Shown here: one piece after another, positions 16,331 to 25,884 of the stretch
Layout of the letters: each line of letters begins with the position of its first letter
Position numbering within the stretch: the first letter of the stretch is position 1
Assembly: GCA_029213025.1 (NCBI GenBank)
Contig: JARGOZ010000042.1
Span: 3,896 to 45,001 of the forward strand
From: Verrucomicrobiales bacterium
Lineage (GTDB): Bacteria; Verrucomicrobiota; Verrucomicrobiia; Verrucomicrobiales; DEV007
Length of the DNA: 41,106 nucleotides
Reading direction: 5' to 3'
Notes under the pieces: model-generated
What the model saw: only the letters and a program-made list of their open reading frames with translations
Told to the model about the DNA's origin: nothing
The model's database searches: none
Made by a program: the position numbers and the translations under genes

Positions 16331-17680
16331 ATGCTTCGTTCTTTAACTCTCATCCGTGCGAAAATCGCCATATTTGCAGCGTCGGTTCTATTCGGCGGTG
16401 TTGCCTGGATCGCGGCGGACATAGTTAGTTCGATGAGAACGGTTTACAATGCCCCTGATTTTCAGCTCAAGTCGATTGAATTCAACGACGCTAAGTTCGA
16501 CGGCGAATTTACCCTCTTCGCGGAAACGGAGAAACCGGTCGATCTGGGCTTTGTGAAAGAAGGCGATCTGTTTCTGCTCAGTCAGAATGGAACCATCGTT
16601 AAAAGCAGCGCCATTGGCGGAAAACAGCGCCGGGTATCGGAGTATTTCACGATCGAAACAGAAAACTTTCTTGAATCCGGTGGATGCACGGCGATTGCGT
16701 TTCACCCTGACTTTTCCACCAAACACACCCGCGGCTACGGCAAATTTTTCGTCGCACTGACAGAAAAGAAAGGCGCAGGAAAGACTTTCGAGCAGGTTGA
16801 TGGTGAAACCTATCAGGAAGTGATCTATGAATTTTCGACCGATGACCATCTCGCTGCCAACTTCAAAGGTACCCGCCGTGAAATTCTCCGGGTCAGCAAC
16901 CTTCCGGATGTGACCGGCACAGTCATCACCGATTTAACTTTCGATCACAAAGGTCATCTCTATGTAGGCGTAGCGGATTCATCCGACACGAGCCGAAGCC
17001 GGGCTTCCGACTTGTTTTCCGTATATGGGAAAGTGCTTCGGATCGATCCGCTGATAGATAGTAAAACCAAGGCTCCCTATCGCATTCCGTCCAGCAACCC
17101 ATTCTTTCTGGTAAAGAACAGCCTCCCTGAGTTGTGGTCCTACGGACTTCGCAATCCGCACACAGTTGCCTATGATCCCTTTCGCGAGTGGGTCTGCATC
17201 AGCGATACCGGTTTGGATATGCTTGAGGAAATCAATGTAAGCCACTTCGGTGCGGAGTTCTTTGGCTGGAATTTGTCGGAAGGTTCATTTTACTATCCTC
17301 CAGCCAGGATGAATCAGGTAGGAGAGGAAATTTTCTCCCCACAGATCGAATACGCCCGGAGTTCAAAAATCGGTAAGAATGTGGGCGGAATGATCTACCG
17401 CGGTGAGCGCTTTCCTTTCCTCGATGGCAAAGCGGTATTTGCGGATGACAGCGGACAAATCCTCGTTGCGGAAGTAACCCCTTCTCAGTCCACGACCAGG
17501 CTGAGTGTCCTGAAGCCTTTCGGCAACATGAAAGGCGCTGTAAAGAGCCTCAAGACCGGACCCGAAGGGGAAATTTTTGTATTCTGTGAGGATGGCAAAG
17601 TATTTGAACTGGACAAAAGCCGGGCACTGCTCCAGCACGTTCACTTTCACCGCGCCCTGTTTGCTTCCGTCTCCTGGTAG
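16331..17680 (+). CDS. Glucose/sorbosone dehydrogenase-like beta-propeller, membrane-anchored
   Basis: A 449-residue exported protein with an N-terminal signal or anchor (about residues 9-31) and a six-bladed propeller typical of soluble PQQ-dependent aldose sugar dehydrogenases. Blade motifs visible include FHPDFSTKHTRGYGKFFVAL, LYVGVADSSD, GKVLRID, ELWSYGLRNPHTVAYDP and FFGWNLSEGSFYY. It would oxidise sugars in the periplasm if it binds PQQ; many family members have no proven activity. The ATG at 16331 was preferred to a TTG at 16298, because the longer form adds a poor prefix before the signal. It lies 169 bases from the divergent kinase and is convergent with the sulfatase (12-base gap). 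Confidence 0.8.
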   Translation: MLRSLTLIRAKIAIFAASVLFGGVAWIAADIVSSMRTVYNAPDFQLKSIEFNDAKFDGEFTLFAETEKPVDLGFVKEGDLFLLSQNGTIVKSSAIGGKQRRVSEYFTIETENFLESGGCTAIAFHPDFSTKHTRGYGKFFVALTEKKGAGKTFEQVDGETYQEVIYEFSTDDHLAANFKGTRREILRVSNLPDVTGTVITDLTFDHKGHLYVGVADSSDTSRSRASDLFSVYGKVLRIDPLIDSKTKAPYRIPSSNPFFLVKNSLPELWSYGLRNPHTVAYDPFREWVCISDTGLDMLEEINVSHFGAEFFGWNLSEGSFYYPPARMNQVGEEIFSPQIEYARSSKIGKNVGGMIYRGERFPFLDGKAVFADDSGQILVAEVTPSQSTTRLSVLKPFGNMKGAVKSLKTGPEGEIFVFCEDGKVFELDKSRALLQHVHFHRALFASVSW

Positions 17681-17692
17681 GCAATCAATTCC

Positions 17693-19168
17693 CTACTTAC
17701 CTTCGGCTGCCCACTTCTTCATCAAAGCGATATTGTCTTCGATAATTTTCAGAGCAACCGGGTTGGCCCTCTTACCTTTGAATTTGTTCCGATACATTTC
17801 CATATCGCTCTCATACATTTGCTCACTTTCGGGTATGCGACCGAGATCGTTGGTTTCCACCATCCAGGTATCGAGTCTGGCTCGCATCTCCTTGAGCTTG
17901 TCAGTATAAGCGGGATCAGCGGCGAGGTTATTGATCTCATGAGGATCGTTGGATACATCGTATAGTTCCTCCGGCGGGCGCACCTTCCGAACGACCAGTT
18001 TTTGCACATCATCAAGTTCCCCGGCCGATTCGCACTCGCGAATCGCCTTGAGAATTTCTTTAGCGTCTTTATAGGCACAAGGCTGCAGGTAGGGACGCTC
18101 CGGCAGGAAATTGCGAATGTATTTAAACTGCTTCGTCCGGACAGAACGCATGTGATCCACCGTTTCATCACACCGGTCCCGGGCTGCAAATACCGCTTCG
18201 CGAGTCTGGTAGTCTTTGGCGAGTATATCTTTTGCCTGCATATAGTCCGGCAACGGGATTCCCGCCGCGCCAAGTGACAATGCCGCTATATCAATATGCT
18301 CAACTACATCATCCCGCACCGCACCGGCCTCGATTCCGGGACCGGCGATCACCAATGGCACGTGAAGCCCCTCGTCATACATAAATTGTTTTCCCCGGGC
18401 GTGGCTGATTCCGTGGTCCGTCATGAACAAAACCAGAGTATTTTCCAGTAACCCCTCTGCTTCGAGCCGCGCGATAACTTCTCCCACCATCACATCCGTC
18501 ATTCGGACCGATTCGAGATAGGCAGCCCAGTCGCGAACGATATCGGGATGATTGGGATAGTAAGGCGGCAAAGTGACAGCTTCCAGAGGAGTTCTTTTTC
18601 CAAAATGCTTTTCCGCAGCTGTCGCGATCTTTTCCCAGCCACTTTCATCTTTGCCGCGCAGCTTTCCTCCCGGCGTTTGAATTTGGGCAAAGAACGGCTG
18701 GCCGTCTTTCCGGTCCGACCAGTCGCTGCTGTCATAAACCGATTGATCCCACTCAAAATTGTAATCCGTCTTCCCCAACCTGCCTTTTCTGACCGGCCAA
18801 CCGGTAATCGAAGTGTGATATCCGGCTTCCTGAAAGAGCTTCGGTACCAGTTTCATTCCTTCCAGCAGGTGAATTTTCATCTCCCCCCTGCCGCTGCGGT
18901 GGTGGTGAGAACCGATCGAAGTCTGATACATCCCGGTGATAAAAGCCGATCGACAAGTCGAACACACCGGAGCGGTTACGTAGGCATTGGTAAATTTCAC
19001 CCCCTGCGAAGCCAGCTTGTCGACATGAGGAGTTTCGATCGCTGTCTCGCCGTAGCAGGAAAAATTCGCCGACATATCATCCGGGATGATCCAGACAATG
19101 TTAGGCCGGTCAGCGGCTCCGGAGAAAAGCGGAATAAACAGAGCAAAGGCAAAAAAGACGTTTTTCAT
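17693..19168 (-). CDS. Exported sulfatase (CSTCR signature)
   Basis: A 491-residue type I sulfatase with a clear signal peptide (MKNVFFAFALFIPLFSGAA). Metal ligands D30-D31 lie in IPDDM. The formylglycine site is C69-S-T-C-R73, followed by SAFITGMYQ and then SHHHRSGRG. The second metal site is in FMTDHGISHARGKQ. Position three of the signature is Thr rather than the usual Pro or Ala, a variant common in marine Planctomycetota and Verrucomicrobiota sulfatases. It would remove sulfate esters from polysaccharides. The start at 19168 was chosen over 19270 because it puts the signal peptide first. The DUF1501 gene is divergent, 103 bases away. No formylglycine-generating enzyme is in the window. 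Confidence 0.92.
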   Translation of the reverse strand: MKNVFFAFALFIPLFSGAADRPNIVWIIPDDMSANFSCYGETAIETPHVDKLASQGVKFTNAYVTAPVCSTCRSAFITGMYQTSIGSHHHRSGRGEMKIHLLEGMKLVPKLFQEAGYHTSITGWPVRKGRLGKTDYNFEWDQSVYDSSDWSDRKDGQPFFAQIQTPGGKLRGKDESGWEKIATAAEKHFGKRTPLEAVTLPPYYPNHPDIVRDWAAYLESVRMTDVMVGEVIARLEAEGLLENTLVLFMTDHGISHARGKQFMYDEGLHVPLVIAGPGIEAGAVRDDVVEHIDIAALSLGAAGIPLPDYMQAKDILAKDYQTREAVFAARDRCDETVDHMRSVRTKQFKYIRNFLPERPYLQPCAYKDAKEILKAIRECESAGELDDVQKLVVRKVRPPEELYDVSNDPHEINNLAADPAYTDKLKEMRARLDTWMVETNDLGRIPESEQMYESDMEMYRNKFKGKRANPVALKIIEDNIALMKKWAAEGK

Positions 19169-19271
19169 GCCTTTCAGTAACGTATTCCTTACAATTGCGG
19201 TGGGAAAAGATTCGGAAATTTGCGCGGATTTACAATTCGTCTCCGCTGAATAGATTTGGAAGGAAAACATT

Positions 19272-20651
19272 GTGAAGATTTCCCGTCGTCAACTGCTCCA
19301 GAAAGGCGTCCCCGGTCTCGGCTGGCTGGCTGCAATGGATCTGTGCGCCCGCGAGGCGTCCTCTTTCGATCCGGTGAAACACATTCACATGAAACCGCGG
19401 GCATCCCGGGTGATCTACATTTTTCTCGAAGGCGGACTGTCCCAGCTCGATTCCTACGACCACAAACCCGCGCTGCAAAAATATGCCGGGCAAGCCCTAC
19501 CCGATTCTATAAGTCCACCGCAGTTCACCTTTGCCCCGCAGGGAACGATTATCCCCTCTCCTTTCGAGTGGAATCACTATGGTCAATCAGGAACCTACGC
19601 GAGTGAACTGTTCCCTGAAGTCAATTCCCGCCATATCGATGACCTCTGCTTCATTCACTCGCTTCATCATAAGAGTAATGATCATATCACGGCAAAAACG
19701 GTGCTGCATACCGGAGTGCCACTTGAGGTACGCCCCACTCTTGGCAGCTGGTTGATTTACGGACTGGGCTCTGAGAATGAAAACCTGCCTGGATATATCG
19801 ACATTGTGCCGACCGACCCCAACCGTCCTACCGGATTTCTCCCGGCGGAGTATATAGGTACTTCCGTGACCCGCCCGAATCGCAAAACGGGCGATTTGTT
19901 ATGGGAAAATCTTAAACCGCGTTTTACCGAACAGCGAAGACATATCGATTTCATCGAAGCGCTCAATCACTCCTCCAACCCAGTGGATCGCAAAATCAGT
20001 GAAATGGAAATGGCTTTCCGCATGCAAACCGAAGCACCGGAAATCATGGACATCAACCGGGAATCCGCAGCCACCAAAAAGCTGTATGGAATCGGCGAGG
20101 ATCACACCGACGAATTCGGCAAAGCACTACTTCTGGCGAGGCGCTTCTCCGAAGCCGGTGTCCGCTACGTGACAGTCAACCATGCCACCCCTAGGTATGG
20201 AAACCTCTGGGACCAACATTCTGAACTGGAGAAAGGTCACCGGGGCAATGCTCATGCCGTAGACAGACCGATCGCGGCGTTACTACACGATTTAGAACGG
20301 CGCGGCCTCCTTGAAGACACGCTGGTGATGTGCGGCAGTGAATTCGGCAGAACACCTACCTTTGAATTTTTTGACGGCGCAACCGGACGCCATCAAAACG
20401 GGCGCGATCACAATCCCCACGGCTTCAGTATGTGGTTCGCCGGTGGCGGAACCAAACCCGGATATCATCACGGCGCCACAGATGACTTCGGCTACTTCGC
20501 TACCAAAGACACAGTCAGCATCCACGATCTGCATGCCACGATCCTCAAAATCATGGGAGTCGATCACGAAGAGCTGACCTACAACCAAAGCGGCCGACAT
20601 TTTCGCCTCACCGATGTATATGGGAATGCAGTCGACGAAATCCTGTCGTGA
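19272..20651 (+). CDS. DUF1501 protein with Tat-like signal
   Basis: A 459-residue member of the DUF1501 family, which belongs to the alkaline phosphatase/sulfatase superfamily and is abundant in Planctomycetota and Verrucomicrobiota. The N-terminus MKISRRQLLQKGVPGLGWLAA looks like a twin-arginine export signal. Visible family features are IYIFLEGGLSQLDSYDHKP, the segment HSLHHKSNDHITAKTVLHTG, CGSEFGRTP, HNPHGFSMW and the closing HDLHATILKIMGVDH. The GTG start at 19272 is supported by GGAAGG eight bases upstream, one of the few good Shine-Dalgarno sequences here. DUF1501 genes usually pair with a DUF1553/DUF1549 cytochrome-like partner; none is present. Substrate unknown; the sulfatase next door suggests a role in polymer use. 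Confidence 0.9.
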   Translation: MKISRRQLLQKGVPGLGWLAAMDLCAREASSFDPVKHIHMKPRASRVIYIFLEGGLSQLDSYDHKPALQKYAGQALPDSISPPQFTFAPQGTIIPSPFEWNHYGQSGTYASELFPEVNSRHIDDLCFIHSLHHKSNDHITAKTVLHTGVPLEVRPTLGSWLIYGLGSENENLPGYIDIVPTDPNRPTGFLPAEYIGTSVTRPNRKTGDLLWENLKPRFTEQRRHIDFIEALNHSSNPVDRKISEMEMAFRMQTEAPEIMDINRESAATKKLYGIGEDHTDEFGKALLLARRFSEAGVRYVTVNHATPRYGNLWDQHSELEKGHRGNAHAVDRPIAALLHDLERRGLLEDTLVMCGSEFGRTPTFEFFDGATGRHQNGRDHNPHGFSMWFAGGGTKPGYHHGATDDFGYFATKDTVSIHDLHATILKIMGVDHEELTYNQSGRHFRLTDVYGNAVDEILS

Positions 20652-21165
20652 TTTGGGCCCGCTAACCCTTGGCTGGATACGTGTAGCGGACACTCTTGTC
20701 CGCGTCTTCTGAACCATTGCAAGAATGCGGACAAGAGAGTATCAGATTATTACAACTGCTTTTCACACAAAAAGTTTCTTCGCGATAAATGGGCATGACA
20801 ATGCGTCCACTTAATTTTCGTCAAAAAAAAGCGTTTACCAAATACCAAATCAGGCCGCTGCCATGATTGAAAAATGAAAGCCGACGAAACTTCCTGCTGG
20901 ATTTCCGGCCGTTATCCCCGATTCTAACTCACTGGGATCTTGCCATCGATGGCTCTTTTTATTTTTGTGCCACGTGGCTCAGCAGGTGGACTAAGACCTT
21001 AAGATATTCTTCTATGGGGCAGGTGGAGCGGGGCGACCTTGAGTGGACTTTCTCTTGTTGTGCCGTCTTTGCAGTTCTGTCCGCATAGCCATAACAAGTC
21101 GCCCGTCGCTCCATTTTATCTATACCTTCTCGCTCCTGATTTAGTGCTGAATGTTTCTTCCAAAA
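20652..21165. other. Gap of 514 bases between the DUF1501 gene and the IS110-type remnant
   Basis: No convincing gene. The left end holds the hairpin described at 20686-20737. Two perfect palindromes, GCCATCGATGGC (20942-20953) and GCCACGTGGC (20969-20978), lie close together and could mark the end of the mobile element or a binding site. The frame at 20867-21088 begins with TTG, has no family features, and was left out. The right part probably belongs to the non-coding flank of the transposase, but no element boundary can be fixed by eye. Confidence 0.4.
20686..20737. repeat. REP-like palindrome after the DUF1501 gene, possible terminator
   Basis: GCGGACA (20686-20692), loop CTCT, and TGTCCGC (20697-20703) form a perfect seven-pair hairpin. 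The sequence CTCTTGTCCGC (20693-20703) can instead pair with GCGGACAAGAG (20727-20737) over 11 bases with a 23-base loop. The element starts 35 bases after the stop of the plus-strand DUF1501 gene. There is no strong T-run after it, so it is a poor classical terminator; the double palindrome looks more like a dispersed repetitive element. Confidence 0.5.
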
Positions 21166-22557
21166 TCACCTTTTAGAAAGTGGCAAATCGGCATCAAATA
21201 ATTCTATCATAAGATTACGCCATTTGCCCAGTGGTGTGTCATCTCCAAAGGCGACTTCCTGCCATTGCGGCACCTCCTTCCATTTATTTACCATGATTCG
21301 ATAGGCCACTTCCGCATCAGCTGCGCGCACCGGTTTGCCTGCATTTGGCGCAAGTGACTCGCGACATTGAAAAGTTGTCTGCCTACATACCAAAACTTTA
21401 CTGACTCTCAAAAAACTCCGGGCGGAAAGAAAGCGGGTATGCTGCCCGTTAGCCTCCCATTGGCCGGCTCGATCTTTCCATTCGACGGGACCAAATTGAT
21501 TGACCTTTTCAACCGCTTGCATCAGCCAGTGTTTAAATACCCGGTTGCAGCGGCGCGGACTGCTTTTCAGCTTCGCTTCCGAATCGGGCCCGCCGGTCTG
21601 GTCCGATCTCGGCACAACGCCACCGTAGCCACAAATCGATTTGACGGCAGGTAAACGGCTCGGAGCACCCAACTCCCCGGCGAAGCCGTTGGATATGGTC
21701 AAGGCGATACCGGGGATTGAAGTAAGGAACGCATAAGGAGTTGATGCCAAGTGTATAGAAGCCTCAACTTTCATTGCTCTGGCGGCTTTTTCAAAGTTCT
21801 CATACTGTTCGACAAGAGGGGTTAACACTCTTTGCCGGGTCGGCACCAACGCCTGGTTTGGCAGTAGCGTACCTTTAGCTAATGCGATCAATTTAGCAGC
21901 GGTATCGTCAGGGTACTGAGTGCCGAGTTTGCGTAGCTGCCCGGCGAGTGTAGAGCATTTTTTACGCCCAATTTTCACAGAGCTGAATTCGTTTTTCATC
22001 AGGGCCAGCGATGCTTTGCTGAAAGGATGAATAGCGCTTTTTGAACTGTCGAGAAATCCGGGTAAAAGCCGGTCAACATAAGTATGAATTTGGTTCGAAA
22101 CTGACGTCTGGGATTTAACGATGCGCCCCCGGGAAAGGGATAATTCACGGATGCAATTATATACCTCGGCGTGTTCAGATTGAGGAATCTCAAACGGTTT
22201 TACAACAGTGACGGCGCGTTTTGCCAGCATGGTTTTGCCTGTACCGAGAAGATCCAGACTGTCATTGGACGCAAATGCATTTTCCCGGGCGGTTTTTGCT
22301 TCTCTAGCATTTACCCGAACGGTCAAAAAACCGTTTGAGGCAAGCGAGTAGAGAAAGTTTTCGGCGTAGGAGGGAAGGTCTTCACCACCCACAAAGATGC
22401 TGGTTTGAGGTATCTTTCGACGCGAAGCCGTGCTGAGAATTTGTTGGGTCAAGAAATCAGCCCCCTCCACAGAATTGTGGAAATTGCAGTCTGCTCATGG
22501 AAAAACCCAGGCATTTAAGTCCTCAGTGCTTTCTACAGGAGGCTTCAGAAAGACCAT
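21166..22557 (-). pseudogene. Decayed IS110-family transposase
   Basis: The 434-residue open part (GTG at 22470) carries the IS110-type C-terminal transposase domain, with TSIPGIALTISNGFAGELG and CGYGGVVPRSDQTGG. In front of it, the matching frame continues back to an ATG at 22557 (MVFLKPPVESTEDLNAWVFP) but is interrupted by a TGA at 22495-22497, just before ADCNFHNSVEG, which is recognisable family sequence. The N-terminal segment with the first catalytic Asp (DVSK-like motif) is not found, because the frame runs directly into the sulfatase stop at 22564. So the gene is 5'-truncated and has one nonsense codon; it should be inactive. No room is left for the upstream flank that holds the bridge RNA in many IS110 elements. 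Confidence 0.75.
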
Positions 22558-22563
22558 TGTAAC

Positions 22564-23988
22564 CTACCGAAAGTCATCAGGTTTACCCATACCGGCTTCG
22601 AGGCGTTTGGCCAGATCCTGTACGTCTTCTGCGTAGGCGGGATCATCTGCTACGTTATTATTTTCATCGGGGTCTTTGCTGTGATCGTATAGCATGTGCC
22701 CGGTTATTTCGCCTTTTTTGTCCCGGTAGATGGTATATCGGTAATTGGTGGTGCGAATGGTGTCACCGCTGGTAAACCGGCTGATAGCTTCGCTTTTCAC
22801 CGTAGATTCAGGATCCCGTAAAATCGGCAGGAGTGATGTGCCGTCAAGATGGCCGGGCAGGGGCAGACCGGTGAGTTCGCAGAGGGTCGGGTAGATATCA
22901 ATAAATTCCGCGAGTGACTTTGTCGCAGCGCCGGCTTGTACTCCCGGCGACCCGGGCGCAGCAAAAATAAGAGGTGCCCGTACGGAAGTTTCAAAGCAGC
23001 TGTGTTTGCACCACATCGTGTGTTCGCCGAGATTCCAGCCGTGATCGCCCCACAAAACTATAACTGTATTTTCCGCCAGACCGAGCTCGTCGAAGGTATC
23101 GAGAATGCGACCGATGTGAGAATCGGTATAGCTGGTCGCGGCATGATAACCTCGAATTAACTCACGGGCTTTTTCTTCTGAAAGTATACCCTTTTTCGGT
23201 ATATCGGTATAAGAACGCAATTCGCCGAAAGTATGCACAGCTCCTTTCGGGGCGTTCTTCGGCGGGAAGTAGTTGGTCGGCATACGGACTTCGGAGACCG
23301 GATATTTTTCAAAATGTCGTCCCGGAGCGACAAAAGGCAGATGAGGCTTCAGGAAACCGACAGCAAGGAAGAATGGCTGACCGGATTTGTCCGAGAGAGA
23401 GCGCAGCTTCTCTATAGCCTGATTCGCTATCTGACCGTCGGCATACGTATCGTCAGAAACGTCCCCGCCATCCTCCCACGAAGGCCCCCGCATCCGGCCT
23501 TTGCGGTCTTTGCGGTCTTTTTCCCGGTTGGACAGGGCCGCTTCCGTAACATAGGACGGCGCTTTGGGTCGCCACGGTTTCTCGCTCCAACCTTTTATAT
23601 TATCAGTGGCATGATGAAATATTTTGCCTAGAGAGATCGTGGTATACCCGTTATTTTTGAAGTGAGTATTCAGCGTTGTGATGCCGGGCGTATCTTCATC
23701 GGCCCGGGTCATATAGGTTTTGAACCGGTCTTTGGCGGGCCGAAGGCCGGTCATGAGAGCCGCTCTCGACGCGCCGCAGGTCGGCACCATGCAGTAAGCG
23801 CGATCAAACCGGACGCCTCGTTTCGCCAGGCGGTCAAACTGTGGAGTGACCATTCGGTCCGCACCGAAACTGTTGAGTTCCGGTCGCAGGTCATCGACGG
23901 CGATGAACAACACATTGGGCCGCTCTGCCGCACCGGATAACGGGATAAAGAAGGAAATGGCGAGAACAGCACAGCAAAATTTTTTCAT
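22564..23988 (-). CDS. Exported sulfatase, iduronate-2-sulfatase-like
   Basis: A 474-residue type I sulfatase with signal peptide MKKFCCAVLAISFFIPLSGAA. Metal ligands are D32-D33 (AVDDLRPEL); the formylglycine signature is C71-G-A-S-R75 followed by AALMTG. The second metal site is in VLWGDHGWNLGEHTMWCKHS. The layout (DDLRPELNSFG, then GLRPAKDRF, KTYMTRADED) is that of iduronate-2-sulfatase-like enzymes, which act on sulfated glycans. The start at 23988 was preferred to 24195, since it begins with the signal peptide. The C-terminal KRLEAGMGKPDDFR is a normal ending, so the adjoining transposase remnant did not truncate this gene. Confidence 0.93.
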   Translation of the reverse strand: MKKFCCAVLAISFFIPLSGAAERPNVLFIAVDDLRPELNSFGADRMVTPQFDRLAKRGVRFDRAYCMVPTCGASRAALMTGLRPAKDRFKTYMTRADEDTPGITTLNTHFKNNGYTTISLGKIFHHATDNIKGWSEKPWRPKAPSYVTEAALSNREKDRKDRKGRMRGPSWEDGGDVSDDTYADGQIANQAIEKLRSLSDKSGQPFFLAVGFLKPHLPFVAPGRHFEKYPVSEVRMPTNYFPPKNAPKGAVHTFGELRSYTDIPKKGILSEEKARELIRGYHAATSYTDSHIGRILDTFDELGLAENTVIVLWGDHGWNLGEHTMWCKHSCFETSVRAPLIFAAPGSPGVQAGAATKSLAEFIDIYPTLCELTGLPLPGHLDGTSLLPILRDPESTVKSEAISRFTSGDTIRTTNYRYTIYRDKKGEITGHMLYDHSKDPDENNNVADDPAYAEDVQDLAKRLEAGMGKPDDFR

Positions 23989-24171
23989 AGGACAGACCGA
24001 CTCTAGAATTTCGGTTTTGCGACAGTAAATCAAGTTAATAAATTTTATGAAAAACCGCCCTGAATCGTAGAGATTCTGAATCGTTTTCGGGGAATTGATT
24101 TGAAGTAGCAAACTGTCAGAAAAGGCGGTAATTTCGCCCGGAGGATTATTGTCTTCACATTCCGATTTGCC

Positions 24172-25884
24172 ATGCTGGAATCCAAAGAAATTCACGCTAA
24201 ATTTTGCCTCCAGGCCACTGGTGAAAGGGAAGTTGTCGTTCGACCCGGCGATGAAACTTCAGACGGGAAGGCCTTACTGGCTTTTGACAACCAGCTGTCC
24301 CGCTTCGTGACGATTGACTTGTTTCCCAAAAGCCTCCCCGCCACAAAGATTCCCGGGATCGAACAGCGAATCAGGCTGGCCAGCAAAATCGTCCACCCCA
24401 ACCTGCCGTTCCTGATCGACTTTGGGACGACTCCGGAAAAAGAGCTCTTCGTGATCTCGGAATTTATCGAAGGTGAGCCGCTGTTCAATTATCTCCGGCG
24501 GGACGAAGATCTTCCCGGCGAAGTGGTGGCGGGCTTGATCCTGCAAATCTGCGATGCACTGAATTTCCTGAAACGCACGCCCCGCCTGCTCGCATCGATT
24601 GAGTTGTCGGACTTCTGGGTCTGCCTCGACAGGGGACGCCTGCTCAGCGTGAGACTGGGGCACTACGGACTGGGCCGCGACGAAACGCCGATCGGCGATT
24701 TCGCCCTGCTCGAAAAATGGATTCGGGACATCGTCGATCTGCACCGAACCTTTGCCAAACCGGGCGATATCACCAATGAGGATGCCTACGAAGAGATCCT
24801 CGAAGAGGCAAGGAACCAACTCATCTTCCTCGATGATTTACCGAAAGTGAAACTCGCGGTGCTGAGAAGTATGAGTCTCTCGACCGACATCGCGGTGCGG
24901 TTTCCGGCGGATATGAGGACGATCTCTTCGATCGATCAGGTCCCGGCCGGATTGATGTTTCAGATGATGGCCCGGGAAAATCAGCTCAACGAAATGCTCA
25001 ACGAGCGGTTCGAGCCCAACCCGAGTCACATCTCGACCGAGTTCTCGCCCTTCAGTCTGCATGTGGCAAAACCGGAGAATGAAAATAATCCGTCGGAGCC
25101 GGTTTCCATCTATTTGATTCCACCGGAGCGCCTTTTTGAGGACAACATCATCGAGCCGGTTCACCGCAAGATGTTCGATGCGAATTTGAGATCTCACCCG
25201 GCCGGATTTCGCATACGCTCGCTTTCCTGTGAAACACATTTCACCTATTTGACGACGACCTGTTACGAAGGCTTTCCGCTGACCTGCCTGCAGGCAAGCC
25301 GCTCCCTGTTGCGAGGGCGCGATGCTCTGGAAATCATGCGCCGCATCCATGAAACCCTGGTTCATTTTGAAAATGCGGACTTTGAGCTCGGCCCGATTAA
25401 CCCCTGGCAAATTCAAATCTGTTTCGAAGATTCCGCCGAAGATATCAACGCCCGGGATCTGATGACGGCTATCCCGTTCGCCGAATGGCCCGCATGGACA
25501 GTGAAGATCCGGGTCGAGAAACCCGCTGAGACCTTTGTCGAATCCTGCCTTTCCACCTGGCGCTATATTGCCCGCCGGATGAAACGGAAAGATTTCCCTG
25601 CGCTTCTGGTTTGGATGCTGGAGCAGGAACGTTTCGAATGGGCGCTGAGTAACGGGGTGCAAATCGCCGATCAGGAACCGCTCAGCTGGAATCCGCGCCT
25701 GGATGCCCTCTTTATCTCGGCACTCGATCACCTCGATCATACCGACCCTGAACAACGGGAAAAATTCCTCGATTTCTTCGATGAAGCCAGAGACAGGAGT
25801 TCTCTGATGACCAAAGGAGATACCATTTTGCCCAACCAGGAACAATCTCTACTCACCAGCCGAAAACTGGAAAATGATGCCTAA
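24172..25884 (+). CDS. Kinase-fold protein lacking catalytic residues (probable pseudokinase), 570 residues
   Basis: Residues 20-165 follow the outline of a Ser/Thr kinase: FVTIDLFPKS in the position of the ATP-binding strand (no Lys), IVHPNLPFLIDFG as the alphaC-beta4 region, ELFVISEFIEGEPLFNYL as the hinge, then LILQICDALNFL. The HRD-x-KP-x-N loop is replaced by ASIELSDFWVCLD and the DFG motif by GHYGLGR, so catalysis is not expected. Residues 350-425 look like a second degenerate lobe (FTYLTTTCYEGFPLTCL, then LGPINPWQIQICF). No membrane segment is seen. It is divergent from the sulfatase and its end overlaps the following hydrolase gene by 11 bases. The fold assignment is by eye from motif order, and the function is unknown. 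Confidence 0.6.
   Translation: MLESKEIHAKFCLQATGEREVVVRPGDETSDGKALLAFDNQLSRFVTIDLFPKSLPATKIPGIEQRIRLASKIVHPNLPFLIDFGTTPEKELFVISEFIEGEPLFNYLRRDEDLPGEVVAGLILQICDALNFLKRTPRLLASIELSDFWVCLDRGRLLSVRLGHYGLGRDETPIGDFALLEKWIRDIVDLHRTFAKPGDITNEDAYEEILEEARNQLIFLDDLPKVKLAVLRSMSLSTDIAVRFPADMRTISSIDQVPAGLMFQMMARENQLNEMLNERFEPNPSHISTEFSPFSLHVAKPENENNPSEPVSIYLIPPERLFEDNIIEPVHRKMFDANLRSHPAGFRIRSLSCETHFTYLTTTCYEGFPLTCLQASRSLLRGRDALEIMRRIHETLVHFENADFELGPINPWQIQICFEDSAEDINARDLMTAIPFAEWPAWTVKIRVEKPAETFVESCLSTWRYIARRMKRKDFPALLVWMLEQERFEWALSNGVQIADQEPLSWNPRLDALFISALDHLDHTDPEQREKFLDFFDEARDRSSLMTKGDTILPNQEQSLLTSRKLENDA

Noticed and set aside
20867..21088. A 73-residue frame between the DUF1501 gene and the transposase
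   Set aside because: It starts with TTG, has no ribosome binding site, and resembles no family; it lies in the likely flank of the mobile element.
22495..22497. Selenocysteine at the in-frame TGA of the transposase
   Set aside because: IS110 transposases have no conserved Sec, and the gene is already truncated at its 5' end, so a nonsense mutation is the simpler reading.
24838..25845. A 335-residue open frame on the minus strand inside the pseudokinase-like gene
   Set aside because: It lies wholly within a better-supported plus-strand gene, has an odd composition, and shows no family motif.
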